Shown here in pieces: positions 30,313 to 39,339 of a stretch of 64,000 nt of DNA. Source of the stretch: Paucimonas lemoignei (GTDB lineage: Bacteria > Pseudomonadota > Gammaproteobacteria > Burkholderiales > Burkholderiaceae_D); contig NZ_SLZQ01000005.1 in NCBI RefSeq assembly GCF_004342585.1, positions 248,001 through 312,000 of the forward strand. The letters run 5' to 3'. Position numbers and translations under genes: made by a program. The stretch's first letter is position 1; each line of letters starts with the position of its first letter. The notes beneath the pieces were generated by a model. That model was given only the letters and a program-made list of their open reading frames with translations, did not search any database and had not been told where the DNA came from.

Positions 30313-31296
30313 TCATTTTCGGCGCGGCTCGAAACGAATGATAGCCTCGCCGGTAGCGGTAGTGCGCGCTTGCGGCCGGAAAGCGTGCCCATAGATGATT
30401 TCGAAGCTCAGGCCAAGTTTGCCATCCGGCCGGCGCATTCCTTCCAGTGTATCCATCACGCGACGCCAGGCTTGCCGGCTGCACAAGCCGCGGCGGCGGG
30501 TTGCCAGCGGGTTGCCGCCCCAGGCACGCGCATCCGCCAGCAGCTTGTCGGCTGTGTCGTAGGTGACCGTAATCGTTTCCATATCCATCACCGGAGTGGC
30601 AAAGCCGGCATTGACCAGCATGTCGCCGAAATCATGCATGTCCACAAAAGGCAGAGTGTGCGGCGCTGCATCGAGGACGGCAAAGGCGTCACGCAATTCC
30701 TTGAACGTGTCAGGGCCAAAGCAGGAAAACATGAGCAAGCCGTCGGTACGCAGCACGCGGTGCCATTCGGCGAACACCTGGTCCGGCTGCGGATGCCAAT
30801 GCAAAGCCAGATTTGACCAGACCAGATCCACGGCATTCGCGGCCAGGGGCAATCGGGCAAAATCGCCGGCGGCAAGCAACGGTCCGCCCGGACGCATCGA
30901 CTGCGGCAGGAATTTGCCCAGCAAGCGATTCACCGACGTCATTGCCCCAAGCTGGCGGATTTGCGCAAGGGCCAGCATGGCTGGCGCGGCATCGAAGCCC
31001 AACAAGCGCGCCTGCGGATAAGTGGTTTGCAGCACCGGCAGATCGGCGCCTTCGCCGCAGCCGGCATCCAGCACGTCTTGCGGCGTCAGCTTCACCAGCG
31101 CGAGCCGCTCATGCATGCGCTGCGCGACTTCGCGGCGCAGGAATTGCGAATCCTGCACGCTGGCGGGGTTCGCGAACGCGTGTCGGACAGTAACTAGGTC
31201 GATCGGGGCGCTGAACTGATTCGACGGAGTGGGGGAAATCGGTGGTGCCACGGGGAATCGTAATAATCGGTGCGATAATGGAAAACTTTTGAACAT
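30313..31296 (-). CDS. BioC-like malonyl-ACP/SAM methyltransferase
   Basis: Class I SAM methyltransferase, 327 residues from the ATG of MFKSFPLSH. It has motif I VLDAGCGEGADLPVL and a helix-rich C-terminus with LMFSCFGPDTFKELRDAF, which resembles BioC (malonyl-[ACP] O-methyltransferase, entry to biotin synthesis). The first 45 residues are Pro/Ser-rich and probably not part of the fold, so a later start is possible. It is divergent from comF. The biotin role is inference; no other bio gene is in view. Confidence 0.75.
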   Translation of the reverse strand: MFKSFPLSHRLLRFPVAPPISPTPSNQFSAPIDLVTVRHAFANPASVQDSQFLRREVAQRMHERLALVKLTPQDVLDAGCGEGADLPVLQTTYPQARLLGFDAAPAMLALAQIRQLGAMTSVNRLLGKFLPQSMRPGGPLLAAGDFARLPLAANAVDLVWSNLALHWHPQPDQVFAEWHRVLRTDGLLMFSCFGPDTFKELRDAFAVLDAAPHTLPFVDMHDFGDMLVNAGFATPVMDMETITVTYDTADKLLADARAWGGNPLATRRRGLCSRQAWRRVMDTLEGMRRPDGKLGLSFEIIYGHAFRPQARTTATGEAIIRFEPRRK

Positions 31297-31377
31297 CCTG
31301 CCCTGCATGCTGCCGCATCCGGATTCAGGCAAGGGTGGCCTAGTTTACACGCTTACTTGCCTGATAGCCGACTTTCC

Positions 31378-32136
31378 ATGGTTTTCGACACGCACTTGTG
31401 GATACAGAGCTTGCTGCAGCGGCTGCCGCAATTGCTGCCGTCTTCCTGCGCCTTGTGCGGGGCCGGCGGCGCGGAAGCGATTTGCAAAGGCTGCAAGACG
31501 GCATATTTCGGCAAACCCATGGCGCGTTGCCGGCAATGCGCAGCCGTTTTGCGCGGAACCGGAATAGAGGATGGCCGCTGCGGCGATTGCGTGATGCTGC
31601 CGCCGGCATTCGATGCCACGATTGCCGCCATTGATTATCTGCCACCGGCGGATCAACTGGTGCTGGCATTGAAATTCGGCGGTCGCCTCGCTCTGGCACC
31701 CGTGCTTGCGCAATTGCAGCGCGACGCCTTGCTTGACCAGCAAGCTGCGACGACGTTGCCCGACTGGATAACGGCAGTACCGCTTGGCCGGCGGCGGCTG
31801 CGAGAACGTGGATTCAACCAGGCGCTGGAAATCGCCAAGCCGCTGGCACGCCTGCTCGGCTTGCCGCTCTACCCGCACTTGCTGCAACGCCGACGCGAGA
31901 CCGCGGCACAATCCTCGCTGCAGCGCGACGAGCGGCAGGCGAACCTGCGCGAGGCATTTGCCGTGTCGCCGGCTTTTGCCGACACGGTGCGCGGCAGGCA
32001 TGTCGCCGTGGTGGATGATGTATTGACTACCGGCGCCACGCTCAATGAAGTCGCCGCCACGCTCAAGCGTTTTGGCGCGGCGCGCGTCACCAACCTGGTC
32101 TTCGCCCGAACCTTGCACGGGCACGCCAAGCAATAG
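31378..32136 (+). CDS. comF: ComF-family phosphoribosyltransferase-like protein
   Basis: A 252-residue protein. An N-terminal zinc ribbon (CALCGAGG...CKGCKTAYF, then CRQCAAVLRG and CGDC) precedes a type I PRTase domain with the PRPP loop VAVVDDVLTTGATLNE. E. coli GntX and Haemophilus ComF are relatives; members act in DNA uptake or nucleotide metabolism. The ATG of MVFDTHLW is used rather than a TTG 21 bases earlier. trmL starts 10 bp after the stop. Confidence 0.92.
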   Translation: MVFDTHLWIQSLLQRLPQLLPSSCALCGAGGAEAICKGCKTAYFGKPMARCRQCAAVLRGTGIEDGRCGDCVMLPPAFDATIAAIDYLPPADQLVLALKFGGRLALAPVLAQLQRDALLDQQAATTLPDWITAVPLGRRRLRERGFNQALEIAKPLARLLGLPLYPHLLQRRRETAAQSSLQRDERQANLREAFAVSPAFADTVRGRHVAVVDDVLTTGATLNEVAATLKRFGAARVTNLVFARTLHGHAKQ

Positions 32137-32146
32137 GAGTATCACC

Positions 32147-32617
32147 TTGTTTCACGTAGTTCTGGTCGAACCTGAAATTCCGCCGAATACCGGCAATGTC
32201 ATTCGCCTGTGCGCCAACACCGGGGCGCAGCTGCACCTGATCGAGCCGCTCGGTTTTCCGCTGGACGATGCCCGGATGCGTCGCGCCGGTCTCGATTACC
32301 ATGAATATGTGACGATGAAGGTGCATCCCAACTGGGATGCTTTCCTGGCAGCGCATAATCCCGATCCGGCACGCGTGTTCGCCATGACGACGCACGGCTC
32401 GACGCCGTTTGCCTCGATCGCCTTCCAGCCGGGCGATGTGTTTGTATTTGGTTCGGAAACGCGCGGCCTCGATCCCGCGCTGCGCAACAGCTTTGCGCCG
32501 GAACAGCGGATTCGTCTGCCCATGCGTCCGGGTAACCGCAGCTTGAATTTGTCGAATACGGTCGCAGTCGTGGTGTACGAGGCTTGGCGCCAGCATGGCT
32601 ATGCCGGCGGCGCATGA
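32147..32617 (+). CDS. trmL: tRNA (cytidine/uridine-34-2'-O)-methyltransferase TrmL
   Basis: SPOUT-class methyltransferase acting on the wobble base of tRNA-Leu. The 156-residue protein shows FHVVLVEPEIPPNTGNVIRL at the N-terminus. The knot motifs are FVFGSETRGLDP and LPMRPGNRSLNLSNTVAVV. The start is TTG with AGGAG seven bases upstream; no ATG is available at this position, and the sequence aligns from the second residue. Confidence 0.95.
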   Translation: MFHVVLVEPEIPPNTGNVIRLCANTGAQLHLIEPLGFPLDDARMRRAGLDYHEYVTMKVHPNWDAFLAAHNPDPARVFAMTTHGSTPFASIAFQPGDVFVFGSETRGLDPALRNSFAPEQRIRLPMRPGNRSLNLSNTVAVVVYEAWRQHGYAGGA

Positions 32618-32647
32618 CTGCGTCGATGCCAGTCTTAACAAGCTTGC

Positions 32648-32653
32648 TATAAT
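32648..32653 (+). promoter_or_regulatory. Putative -10 element before the copper chaperone gene
   Basis: A perfect TATAAT hexamer in GCTATAATCT, 35 bases before the chaperone ATG. No convincing -35 is visible at 16-18 bp, so this is a partial promoter call. Confidence 0.4.
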
Positions 32654-32688
32654 CTTCGGCACTTCACTGCCTCACGCATTCACTTCAC

Positions 32689-33192
32689 ATGACATCTGCC
32701 ATGCAACTGCGCTTCTTATTTGCCGCCCTGCTCGTGATCGGCACTCCCCTCCAGGCACGTGACTATCAGGCGGGCAAACTGCATCTCGAACAGCCGGTGG
32801 CCCGGCCAACCAGGCCAGGACAACCGGGCGCTGCCACCTATGTCACGATTGAAAACCGCGGCAACACTGCCGATCGGCTTGTCAGCGCCAGCACGCCGAT
32901 GGCAGGCAAGACGGAAATCCATACCATGACCATGGATGGCGGCGTGATGCGAATGCGCGAAGCCGGTGAAATCCTGATCGCGCCCGGGACTTCCATCGTC
33001 ATGCAACCGGGCGACGGCTATCACATCATGCTGATGAACCTGAAACAGCCACTGAAAACCGGTGAAGAGTTTCCCCTGACGCTGAATTTTGAAAAGGCGG
33101 GCAAGGTCAAGGTTTCGGTCGAGGTGACCGACAAGATCGGCAACATGCAGCAGCAAGGACACCCGGCTGCCCCCCGCCCACCTGGACATTGA
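32689..33192 (+). CDS. Periplasmic copper chaperone, PCu(A)C family
   Basis: A 167-residue secreted cupredoxin-like protein that carries Cu(I) to oxidase CuA. A signal peptide (LRFLFAALLVIGTPLQA) precedes the PCuAC fold. The copper ligands H(M)x10M...HxM are seen as HTMTMDGGVMRM and HIMLM. A His-containing tail (QQQGHPAAPRPPGH) may add binding sites. A second Met three codons in (MQLRF) is an alternative start. The role fits the oxidase cluster 3 kb away. Confidence 0.92.
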   Translation: MTSAMQLRFLFAALLVIGTPLQARDYQAGKLHLEQPVARPTRPGQPGAATYVTIENRGNTADRLVSASTPMAGKTEIHTMTMDGGVMRMREAGEILIAPGTSIVMQPGDGYHIMLMNLKQPLKTGEEFPLTLNFEKAGKVKVSVEVTDKIGNMQQQGHPAAPRPPGH

Positions 33193-33208
33193 TTTAGAAT
33201 GAACCAAT

Positions 33209-33241
33209 AAAAAAGCCGCAGCTTGTTGCCGCGGCTTTTTT
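33209..33241. terminator. Bidirectional terminator after the copper chaperone gene
   Basis: Stem AAGCCGC/GCGGCTT, with inner pairing across GCAGCTTGTTGC, flanked by A and T runs. It serves this gene and the convergent ferritin-like gene. Confidence 0.88.
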
Positions 33242-33274
33242 GTTTTACGCCTCGGGCTCACGGCCCGTCAGCAC

Positions 33275-34123
33275 TCAGGCCGGTTGCGCGCCTGCCATGC
33301 GGGTGGTGATTTCCTTGCGATAGCGGTTCAAGTCCTGCACGGATTCGAAGGTACGCTCGAACAGCAGCGACAGGTTATGCAGAATGCGATCCACCACTTT
33401 CTTTTCCCATTCGCTGTCGAACTTGATCTGGCCATCGAGCCAGCGTTCCAGCCAGTCAGGATCAGGCAGGCGGCTCTGCACGGTATCGTTGGGGAACAGC
33501 GCTTGATTGACGTGCAGGTTGGTCGGATGCAGCGGCTTTTCGGTGCGACGCGCAGAAGCCATCAAGACACCGATCTTGGCAAATGCCGCACGCGCGGAAT
33601 CACCCACTTCGTTCAAGGCTTTTTTCATATAGCGCAGGTAAGCGCCGCCGTGGCGCGCCTCATCCTGGCTGATGGTCTTGTAGATGTGCTTGATGACCGG
33701 TTCGGTGTGCCATTCGGACGCACAGCGATACCAGTGATTCAGGCGAATCTCGCCGCAGAAATGCAGCATCAGCGTTTCCAGCGCCGGTGCCGGATCGAAT
33801 TCGAAACGCACATTGTGCAACTCGGCTTCGGTCGGCACCATGTCCGGACGGAAGCGGCGCAGATATTCCATCAGCACGAGCGAATGCTTTTGTTCTTCAA
33901 AAAACCACACTGACATGAAAGCGCAGAAATCGCTGTCACCCCGGTTATCGCGCAAGAACATTTCCGTTGCAGGCAATGCCGACCATTCGGTGATTGCATT
34001 CATCTTGATGGTTTCGGCTTGCTCGTCGGTGAGCTTGCTGGCGTCAAACTGGTCCCATGGAATATCTTTTTCCATATCCCAGCGGACCTGTTCGAGGGAT
34101 TTGAACAATTCTGGGTACAACAT
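33275..34123 (-). CDS. Ferritin-like diiron protein of unknown function
   Basis: A 282-residue, all-helical soluble protein. Two ExxH-type diiron motifs are visible: FFEEQKHSLVL (about 75-85) and QDEARHGGAYLRY (about 152-164). They are preceded by carboxylates in ITEWSALPATEM and LHFCGEIRLNHW. This pattern matches the ferritin/ribonucleotide-reductase-like fold. There is no signal peptide or membrane helix. No specific enzyme can be named; oxidase or hydroxylase activity is possible. It is monocistronic. Confidence 0.8.
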   Translation of the reverse strand: MLYPELFKSLEQVRWDMEKDIPWDQFDASKLTDEQAETIKMNAITEWSALPATEMFLRDNRGDSDFCAFMSVWFFEEQKHSLVLMEYLRRFRPDMVPTEAELHNVRFEFDPAPALETLMLHFCGEIRLNHWYRCASEWHTEPVIKHIYKTISQDEARHGGAYLRYMKKALNEVGDSARAAFAKIGVLMASARRTEKPLHPTNLHVNQALFPNDTVQSRLPDPDWLERWLDGQIKFDSEWEKKVVDRILHNLSLLFERTFESVQDLNRYRKEITTRMAGAQPA

Positions 34124-34320
34124 ATACAGAGATGCCTTTGAAAATTGGATAAGCCTTTGATTTTACCAAGAAAAACACTTGCCGGCACATGCATGCCAGT
34201 CCGGAAGAGGAATATGCTGCGCTAACACAACCCTGTCATGCCGCCGTCGCGCTGGCATGCTAGACATCGTCCGCCATCCCACCTCAGAAAGCATTGCCAT
34301 TTTCATATGCCCGATGCCAG

Positions 34321-36402
34321 TCAGCTCACGGCCAACATATGTTCCTGATGCCATTGCCGGAATTGCTCTGCCGGCATGGGCTTGCTGAGCAAATAGCCTT
34401 GCCCCAGGTCGCAATCGCATTTGCGCAGCAGATTGAACGCGGCTTCGGTTTCAATGCCTTCGGCGACCACCTTGACGCCAAGACGCTTGCCGAGCGCAAT
34501 CACGGTTTCGGCAATCGCCAGCGACCGGCTATCGGTATCGATATTGCGGATGAAGGATTGGTCGACCTTGAGTTTGTCGAAGGGCAGGCGCGCCAGCCGG
34601 CTGAGACTGGAATAGCCCGTGCCGAAATCATCCAGTGAAATCTGCAAGCCGAGGTTTTTCAGGCTGCTCAGGGTCTGGCTGGCTTCGTCGACCTGCTTCA
34701 TGACGGCGCTTTCCGTCACTTCCAGTTCGAGGCAATTGGGATCGATGCCGGAGGCAGCCAGCGCATCCGCGACGCACTGATAAAAATTGCGCGACCTGAA
34801 CTGGATCGGCGAGACATTGACGGCGATGCGCAACGGCGGCATGCCTTGCATGCGCCATTGCCGCACCTGGCGGCAGGCTTCCTGGATCACCCAGGCGCCC
34901 AATTGATTGATGACGCCATTGGCTTCGGCCACCTGGATGAACTCATCCGGCTGCATCACTTCGCCATTGGCTTGCGGCCAGCGGATCAGCGCTTCGGCGC
35001 CGACGATGCGGCGGCTGCGCGTGTCGACCACCGGCTGGTAATGCAGTTCGAATTCATTCTGCTCGATGCCTTGGCGCAGTTTTTGTTCGATGGCGATGGC
35101 ACGCTGAATCCTGTTCTGGATGGCCGGCGTAAAGAACTGGTAGCCGGCATGTCCGCGTTCGCGCGCATCGCGCATGGCGGCATCGGCATGCGCGATCAGC
35201 GTATCGATGTCGCCGCCATCATCCGGAAACAGGCTGATGCCGATGCTGGGTGACGCCGACAAGGTGACGTCGCCTGACTGGCAGGGTTGCCGCAATACCG
35301 TGAGCAAGTGCGCGGCCGAATTGGCCACGTCCTGCTCCGATTGCACATCGCTCAGCACGACGACGAATTCATCGCTGCCCATGCGCCCCACCAGATCGCT
35401 GCCGCGGACATTGTTGCGCAAGCGCTGGGCGATTTCCTTCAACAGGCAATCGCCTGCCTCGCGGCCATAGGCATCGTTCAAGGACTTGAAGCGCTCCAGA
35501 TCGAAAAACAGCACGGCCAGGCGCTTGTTGCTGCGCTTGGCGGCAGCCAGCAGCAAGGCGCCGAATTCGTACACCAGCGCACGGTTGGGCAAGCCGGTGA
35601 GCGTATCGTGCTGTGCGGCATGCCGCAGTTTTTCTTCGGCGTTTTTTTGCGCCGTGATATCCATGGCGACAGCGCATACGCCGAGCAATTTATCGGAGTT
35701 CCGGTGATTAACCGGAAAACGGGCAGTGAAAAACGTGCGCCGCTCGCCGTTCTTGGTCGGCACTTCCTCGACCTGGCGCAGGATTTCGCCGCTACGCAAT
35801 ACCTCTTGATCGCTATGCCAAAGCTGGTCGGCCACATCGCGCGGAAAGAGTTCATACACATTGCAGCCGACCACACTGTCGCGTGTCTTGCCCAAGGTAT
35901 CGAGCAAGCCGCGATTGGCCATGACCAGCCTGCCATGTTCATCCTTGATTGAAACCAGCGCCGGCGAATTGTTCAGAACGCTATGGAGCTGCGATTGACT
36001 ATCCATCGTATCGGCAGCCGCCGTATCAAACAGCATGGCGACCTGCCGGGCAGCCTGCCAACGCCCGCCCAAGGCGCTGCTGGCCACCCCGGCGGCAAGC
36101 ATCAGCCACAATGAAGGCAGCGATGATTTGAGCGCGGCCATATCGGCAGGCGCTCCGGAGAGCCACCAAGCGGTGGCTGCGCCAAGTAGCGTGGCAGCGA
36201 TGCCGGAAATGAATCCGCCGAAAAGCGCAGCGACAATGATGGCGGGAATAAACCAGACGAAAGGGGACGATGCCGATCCCAGTCCGGTAGGTTGTACTGC
36301 CTGAAAAACATTAGCGGTAGCGAGCACTGCGATGATGACTACCAGAGCGGCATCAATGGACCGCTTGGAGGTGAGGAACGTCTTTAAATTTTTTAAGTAC
36401 AT
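34321..36402 (-). CDS. Membrane PAS-GGDEF-EAL cyclic-di-GMP protein
   Basis: A 693-residue signalling protein. The first 130 residues hold several membrane helices. A PAS domain follows (LHSVLNNSPALVSIKDEHGRLVMANRG). The GGDEF domain starts HDTLTGLPNRALVYEF; its active loop reads RMGSDEF instead of RxGGDEF. The C-terminal EAL domain has GAEALIRW, the DDFGTGYSSLSRL loop and the KVVAEGIET motif, all consistent with an active phosphodiesterase. The cyclase half may be inactive or only GTP-binding. It is monocistronic. Confidence 0.93.
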   Translation of the reverse strand: MYLKNLKTFLTSKRSIDAALVVIIAVLATANVFQAVQPTGLGSASSPFVWFIPAIIVAALFGGFISGIAATLLGAATAWWLSGAPADMAALKSSLPSLWLMLAAGVASSALGGRWQAARQVAMLFDTAAADTMDSQSQLHSVLNNSPALVSIKDEHGRLVMANRGLLDTLGKTRDSVVGCNVYELFPRDVADQLWHSDQEVLRSGEILRQVEEVPTKNGERRTFFTARFPVNHRNSDKLLGVCAVAMDITAQKNAEEKLRHAAQHDTLTGLPNRALVYEFGALLLAAAKRSNKRLAVLFFDLERFKSLNDAYGREAGDCLLKEIAQRLRNNVRGSDLVGRMGSDEFVVVLSDVQSEQDVANSAAHLLTVLRQPCQSGDVTLSASPSIGISLFPDDGGDIDTLIAHADAAMRDARERGHAGYQFFTPAIQNRIQRAIAIEQKLRQGIEQNEFELHYQPVVDTRSRRIVGAEALIRWPQANGEVMQPDEFIQVAEANGVINQLGAWVIQEACRQVRQWRMQGMPPLRIAVNVSPIQFRSRNFYQCVADALAASGIDPNCLELEVTESAVMKQVDEASQTLSSLKNLGLQISLDDFGTGYSSLSRLARLPFDKLKVDQSFIRNIDTDSRSLAIAETVIALGKRLGVKVVAEGIETEAAFNLLRKCDCDLGQGYLLSKPMPAEQFRQWHQEHMLAVS

Positions 36403-37049
36403 TGATTAACAACGAACAATTGGCACAGCGTCCATGTTCAAGTCCAATGGAAAGACAAAAAGTTCTCTCCCCCTGATGCCCTAAACTTCAAGGATGAATA
36501 AGAACCATAAAATATGGAGCAGTAAGTGGGCAATAAGCGCACATCGATGACGCCAGCTCGCTGTCGTGCAGCCGCGATTGCTATCAAAGTTGCTAGCAAC
36601 CAGCATTTGCCGCAGGGAAAGCAAAACTGCTTTTACTGCCTAGAAACGGAAAGATTTGACCAATGACACTATGGCTAAGTTCGCCTAATGTTCACGTTTT
36701 GCATTGACGGGAGGGAAAATTTGGCGAAAGCAATTCGCCATGGAAATAAATTTAAATTGCCGAAGATAAAGAAGTTTTCTTCAGGCAAAAAAAAGCCTCC
36801 TATTCAGGAGGCTTCGAAAAAAGGCCCGGTATTGCCTTCATCGCTTTCCCTGCTTGCTTGTTGCTTGCTGTCTCCACCCAGTCTCGCTCAAGCCTAGCGC
36901 GTTTTGCTGCGCATCAAGGAATAGGTTCATAGTGCATGATGCAGCTTAGGCGAATCTTAAAAGTCTGTTCTTCACCACAAGAAATTTAAAAAACCCCGAA
37001 AATTAGGCGAACTTGGCAACAAGTAGTAGCGAAATAGTCAATTTTTCGA
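36403..37049. other. 647-bp gene-free region with TTAGGCGAA repeats and a minus-strand terminator
   Basis: There is no credible gene. AAGTTCGCCTAAT (36677-36689) is repeated in inverted orientation as ATTAGGCGAACTT (37002-37014), and a third partial copy TTAGGCGAA lies at 36946-36954. A terminator for the minus strand lies at 36785-36814. A short plus-strand open frame from 36688 runs straight through this hairpin and lacks an RBS, so I do not call it. The region may hold a small RNA or operator sites. Confidence 0.6.
36785..36814 (-). terminator. Rho-independent terminator on the minus strand
   Basis: On the minus strand, stem AAGCCTCC/GGAGGCTT with a six-base loop is followed by about eight T. 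It lies 236 bp past the histidine kinase stop and could end that operon, or a separate small transcript from the gene-free region. Confidence 0.85.
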
Positions 37050-38369
37050 CTAATGAATGCCTTCAGGCAACGAAAAACTAACCTTGACTGCCAAACCTCC
37101 TAACGCAGCTTGCCCCAGTTCGAGAGTTGCATAATACCGGTCAGCAATCGCTTTCACGATCGCGAGTCCCAAGCCGCTGCCGCTGACATTGGTGCCGGGA
37201 ACACGGTAAAACCGGTCAAAGATCCTTTCCCGGTTCTCCGGGGGAATGCCAGGCCCGGAATCTTCGACACACAAGACGGCGACGTCATTATCGCAATGCA
37301 GCTTGACGTGGACTGCCCCTCCCTCGGGGGTATAGCGGATCGCATTATCCAGCAGGTTGCGCACAAGCATTCTGAGACTTTCGGCGTCGGCCCGCACCCG
37401 CGTGTTCGGCAGCGTACCGAAATGCAACTCGATCTGGCGCGACAAGGCCAGCGGCGTCATTTCATCGGCGGCTTGCTCGACGCAGTCGGCCAGCGAAACC
37501 AGCGTACCGGGCGCAGGATCGGACAAGGGATCCTGCCGGGCCAGCGTCAGCAGTTGTTCCAGCAAATGCGAGGCGCGGTCGACCCCGCCCTGCAAACGTG
37601 TCACGGCCTGCGCGCGTGCCGTCTCATCCTTGGCGCGCGACAGCGTCTTGACCTGCAGGGTGAGCGCCGTCAGCAATGAGCGCAATTCATGCGCGGCATC
37701 GTCGATGAAATGCTTTTGCGCCTGCAAGGCTTGCACCATGCGCCCCATGAGCGAATTGACTTCAGCCACCAGGCGCGAGACTTCCTGCGGCACGCCGGTG
37801 GCATCCACCGGCGCCAGCGAATCGGCATTGCGGCCTGCCAGGTCGCGGCTGATGCGATCCAGCGGCGCCAGCGCCGACGTCACCACCCACCATACCGTGC
37901 CCAGCAAGAGCAACAGCACGGGAATCGATGGCCACAATGAATTCATCGCCAGCGAAATGGCGCGGTTGCGCCGGGCGTCGAGCTTTTGCGCCACCTGGAT
38001 CATGCGCGTCTCGTTGCGCACGCCATAGACGCGCCAGTCGCCATTGTCGAGCGTGACATTCGAGTAACCGAGCACGCCCTGATTGGGCAGCACGCTATAG
38101 CGGCGCGACTGGTAGACGCGCACGCCATCCTCGGTCCAGATCTGGATCACGAACTCAAACGCATTGTCATTATCGTGCGGCGAGGAATACCACTGCTCCT
38201 GCTGGAAGGGACTGTCCTGCAAGGCCAGCGCCATTTGCTGCATGTGATAGTCGAAGAGCTTGTTGGCCTGCGTCATGGCGGTGCGAAAGGAAGTAACGAA
38301 CTGCACCGCGGAAGCGGCGATGATCGCCACGCCCAGCAAGAGGATCAGGCGGATACGCAACGAGCGCAT
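37050..38369 (-). CDS. QseC-like sensor histidine kinase
   Basis: A 439-residue inner-membrane kinase. It has an N-terminal membrane helix (LILLLGVAIIAASAVQFV), a periplasmic domain of about 130 residues and a second helix (IPVLLLLLGTVWWVV). HAMP-like sequence and a HisKA box with phospho-acceptor His227 follow (AAHELRSLLTAL, where most relatives have HELRTP). ATPase motifs are NLLDNAIRYTPEGG, DSGPGIPPE and GSGLGLAIV. The start overlaps the regulator stop (TGATG). Confidence 0.93.
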   Translation of the reverse strand: MRSLRIRLILLLGVAIIAASAVQFVTSFRTAMTQANKLFDYHMQQMALALQDSPFQQEQWYSSPHDNDNAFEFVIQIWTEDGVRVYQSRRYSVLPNQGVLGYSNVTLDNGDWRVYGVRNETRMIQVAQKLDARRNRAISLAMNSLWPSIPVLLLLLGTVWWVVTSALAPLDRISRDLAGRNADSLAPVDATGVPQEVSRLVAEVNSLMGRMVQALQAQKHFIDDAAHELRSLLTALTLQVKTLSRAKDETARAQAVTRLQGGVDRASHLLEQLLTLARQDPLSDPAPGTLVSLADCVEQAADEMTPLALSRQIELHFGTLPNTRVRADAESLRMLVRNLLDNAIRYTPEGGAVHVKLHCDNDVAVLCVEDSGPGIPPENRERIFDRFYRVPGTNVSGSGLGLAIVKAIADRYYATLELGQAALGGLAVKVSFSLPEGIH

Positions 38370-39028
38370 CACGTCTTTTCCACCATGTAGCCGAGACCGC
38401 GCACGTTGACAATGAATTGCGAGCCGAGCTTCTTGCGCAAGCCGTGGATATAGACTTCGACCGCGTTGCTTTCGACATCGGCCGACCAGCCATACAAGCG
38501 CTCCTCCAGCTGCGCGCGCGAGAGGATGGCGCCGGGCCGCGCCACCAGCGCATCCAGGATCGACCATTCGCGCGAAGACAGCAAGACCTGTTTACCGTCC
38601 GCCAGTACCTGGCGCGTTTCGCAATTGACGGTGACATCGCCCTTGCGGTACAGCGCTTCGACGCCGCCGCGCGCGCGCCGCACCAGCGCATGCAGGCGTG
38701 CCAGCAATTCTTCCAGGTCGAAGGGCTTGAGCATGTAATCGTCGGCGCCGCTATTCAAGCCCAGCACCCGCTGCGCCACCGTATCGCGCGCGGTCAGCAC
38801 CAGCACCGGCAAATTGTTTTTCCGCGCACGCAAGCCGCGCAGCACATCGATGCCATCCTTTTGCGGCAAGCCCAGGTCGAGCAACATGGCGTCGTAACTG
38901 CCGGCTGCCAGTGCCGCTTCGGCGTCGGCGCCGCCGCGCACCCACTCCGCGCTGACACCCTCTCCTTCCAGTGCGATCTGAATATTTTCGCCGATCATGA
39001 GATCGTCTTCGACCAGCAATACCTTCAT
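38369..39028 (-). CDS. QseB-like OmpR-family response regulator
   Basis: A 219-residue regulator. The receiver domain has phospho-acceptor Asp51 (MLLDLGLPQKDG) and the conserved Lys in YMLKPFDLEEL. The C-terminal winged helix shows LLSSREWSILDALVARPG and VEVYIHGLRKKLG. It is the first gene of a coupled pair with the downstream kinase. The regulated genes are unknown. It is divergent from the desaturase gene. Confidence 0.95.
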   Translation of the reverse strand: MKVLLVEDDLMIGENIQIALEGEGVSAEWVRGGADAEAALAAGSYDAMLLDLGLPQKDGIDVLRGLRARKNNLPVLVLTARDTVAQRVLGLNSGADDYMLKPFDLEELLARLHALVRRARGGVEALYRKGDVTVNCETRQVLADGKQVLLSSREWSILDALVARPGAILSRAQLEERLYGWSADVESNAVEVYIHGLRKKLGSQFIVNVRGLGYMVEKT

Positions 39029-39339
39029 GTGAATCCTTTACAAACTGCCCTTGGCGGGCCATGCATCAGTCGTAGATTGTAGGCGTGTAGGTGCCACGCT
39101 GCAAATTTCAAGGAAAGGCGAACTGGAGACACTGGCGCCTGTTAAATAGATGACTTTATCAAAAATAAATTTCTCGTGAGAAATAACATCCTGTTGATTT
39201 CGTAATAAGGGGATAAAAGCCATTCTGTTTCTCATATTAAGCAGACAACTCAACGCTTACAGTAGCGCCTGTAAATCAATCCGGGCTGGCCATGGGCCAC
39301 GCCGGCATTCGCAATAACTACACTACAGGGAGCAATTAC
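39029..39339. promoter_or_regulatory. Divergent promoter region, response regulator / desaturase
   Basis: A 311-bp A/T-rich region. It contains a perfect palindrome ATTTCTCGTGAGAAAT (39169-39184) and a direct repeat of GCGCCTGT followed by TAAA/AAAT (about 39136 and 39265). Both look like operator material for one of the divergent genes. No gene is apparent. Confidence 0.5.

Noticed and set aside
30122-30394. A 90-codon open frame upstream of ctaC
   Set aside because: It overlaps the predicted oxidase promoter and the BioC-like gene, and has no family resemblance.
36688-36897. A 69-codon open frame in the gene-free region
   Set aside because: It runs through a terminator hairpin and has no Shine-Dalgarno sequence; the C-terminal hydrophobic stretch looks accidental.
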